From contig CAZOVK010000042.1 in the NCBI GenBank assembly GCA_964583165.1, positions 1-20,696 on the forward strand: 20,696 nt of DNA, given 5' to 3'. Both the position numbers and the translations under genes were made by a program. Positions 16,318-20,696 of the stretch are shown here, piece after piece. A model generated the notes under the pieces. The model did no database searches. It worked only from the letters and a program-made list of their open reading frames with translations, and was not told the origin of the DNA. Source of the DNA: CAZOVK01 sp964583165. Its GTDB lineage: Bacteria > Bacillota > Clostridia > Lachnospirales > WRAX01. The stretch's first letter is position 1; each line of letters opens with the position of its first letter.

Positions 16318-16606
16318 TGCGGTTATCTGCAAGATGGTTACATAATGGTATAAAACATAGCTATTATAACGCATTGTGGTATCTCTCAGCTAAATATCAG
16401 AGATTTTTAGTATAACAGTGGTGGCGAAATCGCTGTTTTGAGCATGGAGGTTCGCGCGAACCCTGTATGTTTATATCCAATCTTACCATATAATTCTAGC
16501 ATGTTGTTAATAATAAGTCAAGCGCGGATTATTACAAATCTCACATTTGAAAGTTGTCAATACCTACAAAGTCAGCAAGTATACCAAAAACTGCCCTGAC
16601 AGCAAC
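16318..16606 (-). promoter_or_regulatory. Probable leader of array 2, with a -10 box at 16368-16363
   Basis: AT-rich sequence directly outside the leader-proximal repeat, with no supported gene. On the - strand TATAAT lies at 16368-16363, which would start transcription about 40 nt before the first repeat; no good -35 box is seen 17 bp upstream. Further out are an imperfect AACAG/CTGTT hairpin near 16416-16437 and the palindrome listed separately. The leader role is inferred from repeat orientation. Confidence 0.45.
16449..16462. promoter_or_regulatory. Perfect 14-bp palindrome, possible operator
   Basis: GGTTCGCGCGAACC is fully self-complementary and stands out in AT-rich flanks. Weaker symmetry extends outward (CAT at 16443, ATG at 16467). 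It sits between the array 2 leader and the remnant of an XRE-type regulator, so a DNA-binding operator is possible. No binding protein is identified. Confidence 0.4.
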
Positions 16607-16872
16607 GGATATGGATTTAAGCTTGCCGAAGAATAGTATATTACATCGGGCAGATAGAGCGTGGGGAACGAAGCCTTATACTTGATATGCTGGTAAGACT
16701 CGTTAATAGGCTGGGCGTTAGTATTGACTACTTGCTTAAAGATTATGTAGAACAAGCGGACGACAATATGGTTAACCAATTCCGTCAGCTTCTAGATTCC
16801 CAGAACCCGAAACGCAAGCAACTGGCGGTTGATGTGGTTAGGGTTATGTTAGCTCATCTGGACAACGAGTAA
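16607..16872 (+). pseudogene. Remnant of an XRE-family helix-turn-helix regulator
   Basis: The last 61 codons form an open frame from an ATG at 16687. Translation upstream of that ATG in the same frame continues as YYIGQIERGERSLILD, the recognition-helix end of a Cro/C1-type HTH, followed by MLVRLVNRLGVSIDYLLKD. The preceding helix (GFKLAEE) is found one frame away at 16613-16633, so there is a net -1 change and a few residues are lost near 16634. The N-terminus is missing altogether. Phage or mobile-element repressors of this class usually have 100-140 residues. Its end overlaps the convergent small gene at 16844 by 29 bp. Probably non-functional debris of a mobile element. Confidence 0.6.
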
Positions 16873-17044
16873 AGGGGGTTACGCCATTGCGTAATCCCCT
16901 AAAATATTCTATATAGTCAAATAGCCGCTTGACTGCAATGTTCACCAGAACATCAACAGGGATGGCATATTCAACAGACAGCGAATGGATTTTGTCAAAT
17001 ACTATGTAGTCAGAGATTTCAATTAGTAATACTTTATCATTCAT
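16844..17044 (-). CDS. Small protein downstream of the serine resolvase remnant
   Basis: A 66-aa protein with a well-placed RBS (AAGGTGATTGT then ATG), starting 18 nt after the end of the resolvase remnant on the same strand. The sequence 'VEYAIPVDVLVNIAVKRLFD' (residues 24-43) followed by DYIEYFRGLR looks like a short helical DNA-binding or dimerisation protein. I recall similar small ORFs beside resolvase genes in Clostridia but cannot name a family. It is compact, acidic at the start and free of membrane segments. The function is unknown. Confidence 0.55.
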   Translation of the reverse strand: MNDKVLLIEISDYIVFDKIHSLSVEYAIPVDVLVNIAVKRLFDYIEYFRGLRNGVTPFTRCPDELT

Positions 17045-17062
17045 ACAATCACCTTATCCTTA

Positions 17063-17605
17063 TTATTTAAGGCTAGCTTTGAGGTATCTATAGATCGTAC
17101 ATTTCTTAACACCAGTCAACTCCTCAATCTCGCGTATTGAATACTGACCTGTATTATACAGTTTCACAGCCTTTTTTTCAGAATCAGCATTAAATCTGGG
17201 TCTACCTCCATTTCTTCCCCTTGCCCTAGCAGAACGTAAACCCTCTTTAGTACGTTCAGCGATAACATCGCGTTCAAACTGGGCAATTGCGCTCATGAGT
17301 GTGAACAATAGCTTACCTGTGCTGGTTTTGGTATCGATGGCTTCTTTCAGAGAAATCAGATTAACGCCTTTTGAGTGAAACAGTTCGGTCAGTTCTATCA
17401 AATCCTTAGTACTTCTACCCAGTCGTGATAGTGATTCAATCACTACTGTGTCACCCTCTGTCATTCGGTCAAGCAGCTTGGAAAGTTCGGGACGTTCTCG
17501 CTTCGTGCCTGTCATCTTCTCGTTGTAGATGCGTTTGGCATTCTGTTCTCCCTCTAGTGCACTCTGTCGTATGTTATCAGATATGAGGGGTTGTGCGACT
17601 TTTAT
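17063..17605 (-). pseudogene. Serine resolvase/invertase lacking its catalytic N-terminus
   Basis: The frame from an ATG at 17515 gives 150 aa that match a small serine resolvase from its middle onward: EKMTGTKRERPELSKLLDRM, then VVIESLSRLGRSTKDLIEL, FTLMSAIAQFERDVIAERT, the hinge RGRNGGRPRF and a C-terminal HTH (SIREIEELTGVKKCTIYRYL). The first ~30 residues of the family, with the YxRVSTxxQ motif and the nucleophilic serine, are missing. Reading further upstream in frame to 17605 gives QNAKRIYNEK, still resolvase-like, but then unrelated residues and a stop at 17606-17608 with no RVST motif. The remnant can therefore not perform strand cleavage. The usual full length is about 185-200 aa. Confidence 0.75.
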
Positions 17606-17847
17606 TTACAAAACACTGCCTAGTAATACGCAATTTCGATTAAGTCTATATCTGTGTTGCATTAGCTGTAGATTATTACAACGGCGGTTTTATTTCATTT
17701 AGTACAAAGCAGTCACATATCTAATAGTCACCAATCAAATAACCCGTAATTGCCAAGTTTACAAATAAACATTATCACTATGTAGGCTATCACATTTCAT
17801 ATCTTGCCTAACACATCTGTAACGCTACCGAAAAGGAGGTCAGCATA
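17606..17847. other. Non-coding interval upstream of the large recombinase operon
   Basis: AT-rich, with no supported gene. A weak + strand promoter may be present (TTGCCA at 17750-17755 and TATCAC at 17773-17778, 17-bp spacer), which would serve the recombinase cluster. No clear attachment-site core or long repeat is seen. Confidence 0.3.
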
Positions 17848-17949
17848 GTGAATAGATTACCTATTGGTAATTTTCTACGCAAAAACAACATAGTTTATCT
17901 TATAGCCCCTGTCAGATATAAGGTTGAGGTGATACCATGTTACAATTAG
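17848..17949 (+). CDS. 33-aa leader-type ORF ahead of the recombinase cluster
   Basis: A GTG at 17848 is preceded by a near-perfect RBS (AAAAGGAGGTCAGCATA). The frame encodes 33 residues beginning with NRLPIGNFLRKNNIVYLIAP after the initiator and ending at TAG 17947-17949, so it overlaps the next ORF by 13 nt. The strong RBS and overlap suggest real translation, either as a coupling leader peptide or as a tiny element-encoded protein. I recognise no family; it could also be a remnant. Confidence 0.4.
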   Translation: MNRLPIGNFLRKNNIVYLIAPVRYKVEVIPCYN

Positions 17950-18158
17950 GTGCATCTACAACGAGAGAAGAAGTAATCGAAATAAACGGGACAAGTTACA
18001 AGCTCATACACAACAGCGAGAGTACATATCTACTGCGCTATAATGAAACCCATAAGATTTGGGTAAAGCTCACGTTCTCTGATACAAAAGCGCACAATAC
18101 CGTGCTAGATACGCTTAAACGGCTATACACAGCCAGAATACAAAATACAAGTTGGTGA
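17937..18158 (+). CDS. Small protein upstream of the large serine recombinase
   Basis: A 73-aa protein with a good RBS (GAGGTGATACC then ATG), ending 4 nt before the recombinase start, so translation is coupled. Its predicted strands NGTSYKLIHNSESTYLLRYN and WVKLTFSDTKAHNTVLDTLKRLY (the second followed by a helix) resemble the general layout of small TnpW-like proteins of clostridial elements. This comparison is from memory and weak. Position suggests a cofactor, excisionase-like helper or regulator for the recombinase. No catalytic motif is seen. Confidence 0.6.
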   Translation: MLQLGASTTREEVIEINGTSYKLIHNSESTYLLRYNETHKIWVKLTFSDTKAHNTVLDTLKRLYTARIQNTSW

Positions 18159-18162
18159 AATT

Positions 18163-19815
18163 ATGGAACATATGATTCAGAAGAAGCGCGTAGCGTGCCT
18201 TTATCGTGTTTCTACTAAAGCACAAGTAGATAAAATAACGGACGATATACCCATGCAGGTCATTGCCTGCGGTGATTTTATCAAACAACACCCCGGTTGG
18301 ACACTTGTTAAGGAATACAAGGAACTCGGCGTGTCGGGCTATAAAAAGACAGCCGCCGAACGTGATGAACTTCAACAGCTCAAAAAAGACGCTGAAGCAG
18401 GAGTGTTTGACGTTCTGCTTGTGTTCATGTTTGATAGGTTAGGGCGGCGTGAGGACGAAACGCCGTTCATAATTGAATGGCTAGTTTTGCGTGGTATTGA
18501 GGTCTGGAGTGTAAAAGAAGGGCAGCAGACATTTGAAAGCCGCGTCGATAAACTCCTCAACTACATAAGGTACTGGCAATCGGGCGGAGAGAGTGAAAAA
18601 ACGGGCATTCGGGTTTATGAGAAGCACAGCCAGATGATTAAAGACGGCACGTTTTGCGGCGGGATTGCACCATATGGCTATAGACTCATACCGTCAACGC
18701 GTTTAAGTAATAAGGGTAGACAGCTTAAAGAAATGGTTATCGACGAAGAAGAAAGCAAAATCGTCAGATTGATTTATTCGCTTGCGGTTGATTTAGGAAT
18801 GGGCGGGCAAAGAATAGCCCTCTACCTGAATGAACACGCCATACCCACGCGAAAGGGTAGCAAATGGGGGCTATCCGTCATAAACTACATGCTTAGAAAC
18901 CCCATTTATAAGGGTTACCCTACATATGGAAAGACCACAGCTAAAACAGGCGCAAACAAGCGGCTAAACCCAGAACAATGGCTTATATCAGCAGTCAAAA
19001 TCGAACATCTAGCCATTATCCAAGAAACCATGTGGGAAGCCGCCCAGCGTATACGTGAAGCCCGCACACCAGATAGGTTCAAGACGAAGAATATTGACTA
19101 TTCTCAGTATCCTCTTCAAACAAAGAGTAAGCTTTTACTAACGGGTAAGATTCGCTGTGGGCATTGCGGTTCTACGCTATGTTCTTATGAAAGTGTAAGC
19201 CGTTGGAGAACGAACGGCCAAGAACATCGTTCTGTAAAGCCATCTTACCGCTGTATCAGCGTAAACCGTGGCATAAATTGTCAAGGCCAAAAGACTTACA
19301 CACAAGAACGCGTAGAAGCCCCTGTTTTAGAAGAGATTTACACCTATCTTGACATGCTAGAAACCATAGACTTGACAGCTGAAATGAAGAATATCCGTCG
19401 TCAAGCATTACAAGAACATGAAAAAGAATTGAAAGCCATTCGCCGCTCAATACAGAATGTTCAAACTGAAATTACAACTCTGAACACAGAGATAGTGAAT
19501 GCTATCAGTGGAAACAGCCACTTTTCGCCCGAGCAGCTATCGGCCGCGATTTCCCAGAAAAATACCGAATTAGAAGGTTTAAGTACACGTGAACGATCTG
19601 TCAATGAAGCTATAGCTACAAAAGATTCCGAGCTACAACGATTTTTGAACCTTCAAAAACTTGTGCCTAGTTGGCGAGAAGAATTCGCTAATGCGCCAGC
19701 CGAAGTCAAAAAGATGCTTATCTCTGAGTTGATAGATAGCGTTGTTGTCTACCGTGATTCAATTGAAATACACTTTCGGGTCGCACTTTCGGAGTTTCTT
19801 GGGGAAAGAGAATAA
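18163..19815 (+). CDS. Large serine recombinase (site-specific integrase/transposase)
   Basis: It cuts and rejoins DNA at attachment sites to move a phage or conjugative element. The 550-aa protein has the large serine recombinase order: a resolvase domain (about 9-150) with the nucleophile Ser17 in YRVST and the motif FDRLGRREDETPF (90-102); a recombinase domain (about 165-300) with GIAPYGYRL; a zinc ribbon with C332, C335, C364 and C373; a coiled coil over about 410-500; and a C-terminal strand region (LIDSVVVYRDSIEIHF). No truncation is seen. The start at 18163 follows GGTGAAATT; an ATG nine bases later is an alternative. A perfect terminator follows. It probably belongs to an element whose other genes have decayed. 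Confidence 0.93.
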   Translation: MEHMIQKKRVACLYRVSTKAQVDKITDDIPMQVIACGDFIKQHPGWTLVKEYKELGVSGYKKTAAERDELQQLKKDAEAGVFDVLLVFMFDRLGRREDETPFIIEWLVLRGIEVWSVKEGQQTFESRVDKLLNYIRYWQSGGESEKTGIRVYEKHSQMIKDGTFCGGIAPYGYRLIPSTRLSNKGRQLKEMVIDEEESKIVRLIYSLAVDLGMGGQRIALYLNEHAIPTRKGSKWGLSVINYMLRNPIYKGYPTYGKTTAKTGANKRLNPEQWLISAVKIEHLAIIQETMWEAAQRIREARTPDRFKTKNIDYSQYPLQTKSKLLLTGKIRCGHCGSTLCSYESVSRWRTNGQEHRSVKPSYRCISVNRGINCQGQKTYTQERVEAPVLEEIYTYLDMLETIDLTAEMKNIRRQALQEHEKELKAIRRSIQNVQTEITTLNTEIVNAISGNSHFSPEQLSAAISQKNTELEGLSTRERSVNEAIATKDSELQRFLNLQKLVPSWREEFANAPAEVKKMLISELIDSVVVYRDSIEIHFRVALSEFLGERE

Positions 19816-19853
19816 AAACCTAGCGGACAGATTACACCGTCCGCTGGGTTTTT
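19814..19853 (+). terminator. Strong intrinsic terminator after the recombinase
   Basis: AAAAACC, a T-G wobble pair and AGCGGAC (19814-19828) pair along their whole length with GTCCGCT, G and GGTTTTT (19839-19853), a 15-bp stem with a 10-nt loop ending in five T. The A-run on the left arm would also let it work on the - strand. Confidence 0.9.
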
Positions 19854-20615
19854 CATTTCTTTTTTCGTGATGGCTTATCGCCCTTGCCTGTTTTTTTCTT
19901 GGTATTTTCAGCATGGCTTAAAGAGTAACCCTGTGAACGGTGAGAGATACCATCAAATACGGCTCTTCTGGTTATTTTCCCTGTAGTAACATCTTTTTAG
20001 ACAAATAACATGCATTCTCTACAGCGGCATAAAAAGTATTTTTACCTAAAGGCTCAATACCTCTGTTTTTGCAAACTCGGTATGCAGATTGAAGGCATCC
20101 CCTTTGATAATGACATTGTACCGCCCCTTGGTAAATAGTGATTCCACACATTCGGTAAAGAAGTTGCTATTCACAGCTGAATATTCTAGGAGATTATCAT
20201 CGGGGGCAGCCCACAGTCCTTTTCTATTATACATGCCCATATATACTGTGTCCACCAAATGCGATACAAATAATGATATCTCCGGGGCTAATCGCTCAAA
20301 GACAGTTATAGCATTGTCTAAAACACTGGCATCTACTTTGCCTTCTCGCGTGCTGGCAGGAATATATCTACATCTTAGTGAGTGGAAAATGGGGGTTGTT
20401 GTATATAACTCTCCTGTGCCATTCATGAATTTCTGGCTTCTATAGTCGAAAACACCATTTAGAAATCCTCGCATAACCCAGGTATCTCTATATTCCTCAT
20501 CGTCAATAATCGTTTTAGTGCTACCGCACATTGATATAAGTCGCTCCTTAATCTCTTTAAAGTGAGCAGGTTTATAGAATTTGTAGAGAGTTCCTTCAGA
20601 AGCAATTGTGGTCAC
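19853..20615 (-). pseudogene. Broken gene of a mobile element, possibly a phage/plasmid replication protein
   Basis: The main open frame (20615 to 20046, GTG start without RBS) encodes 189 aa with the segment VMRGFLNGVFDYRSQKFMNG. Near 20080-20090 the reading continues one base back as 'YRVCKNRGIEPLGKNTFYAA', then VENACYLSKK. A second -1 step at the five-base run 19994-19998 leads to DVTTGKITRRAVFDGISHRS, and the frame ends with a basic tail at a TGA at 19853-19855. Joined, these give a coherent protein C-terminus. 'NGVFDYRS' and the 'Y-x-C-x-N-x-G-x-x-PL-x-x-x-x-F' segment recall D5/P4-type primase-helicases, but this is a weak resemblance and no helicase motif is present. In-frame reading extends upstream of 20615 to about 20662 without a good start, so the N-terminus is probably missing. 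Confidence 0.5.
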
Positions 20616-20696
20616 TATAACAATTTTAAGTAACTCAACATTAAGAGCCTGTCCAAAATCTCACAGATATGATATAATAGGAGCAAGAAATCTAAA

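Noticed and set aside
15996..16415. Open frames across array 2 on both strands (15996-16184 and 16206-16415)
   Set aside because: They are made of repeat and spacer units; frames stay open by chance because the repeats are identical. No RBS and no family.
16482..16491. CTTACCATAT, matching the core of the array 1 repeat, outside any array
   Set aside because: Only ten bases match and neither end of the repeat is present; chance is likely in AT-rich sequence.

Overview
The window reads as chromosomal DNA of a Gram-positive anaerobe of the Bacillota, most likely Clostridia. The signs are strong AGGAGG-type ribosome binding sites, TTG and GTG starts, a Firmicutes-style Opp transporter with a lipoprotein binding protein, sigma-A-like TTGACA/TATAAT promoters and a tndX/TnpX-like large serine recombinase. 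I cannot name a genus from the sequence alone.

Region 1 (85-6699, + strand) is an intact oligopeptide ABC transporter operon: a small membrane protein, then oppA, oppB, oppC, oppD and oppF. The genes overlap or lie very close, a hairpin follows oppA, and a strong hairpin follows oppF.

Region 2 (6796-8540, + strand) is an adaptation module with its own promoter: a cas1 that has lost its N-terminal domain and carries a frameshift, an intact cas2, a repeat-rich leader of about 275 bp with a second good promoter, and CRISPR array 1 (six 30-nt repeats, the last degenerate, with long 41-49 nt spacers).

Region 3 (8568-16368, - strand) is a type III-A interference operon in the order cas6, csm6, csm1 (cas10), csm2, csm3, csm4, driven by a near-consensus promoter at 15181-15154. 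Upstream of it lies CRISPR array 2 (fourteen 37-nt repeats, thirteen 34-37 nt spacers), inferred to be transcribed in the same direction. No csm5 is present. csm1 has lost the HD nuclease motif, keeps GGDD, and is broken by a one-base frameshift. Csm3 keeps its slicer aspartate and Csm6 keeps its HEPN R-x4-H motif. The two arrays have different repeats but share the last 24 nt (20 of 24 identical, both ending ATTGAAAC), so the single Cas6 could plausibly process both.

Region 4 (16400-20696) is the debris of mobile elements: a frameshifted XRE-type regulator, a serine resolvase without its catalytic N-terminus followed by a small gene, an intact 550-aa large serine recombinase preceded by two tiny coupled ORFs and followed by a perfect terminator, and a broken minus-strand gene that can be rebuilt from three frames.

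Overall, a housekeeping transporter abuts a decaying or badly sequenced type III-A CRISPR island that is itself flanked by recombinase genes. At least five interruptions in the window are net -1 frameshifts, and none falls in the transporter operon.
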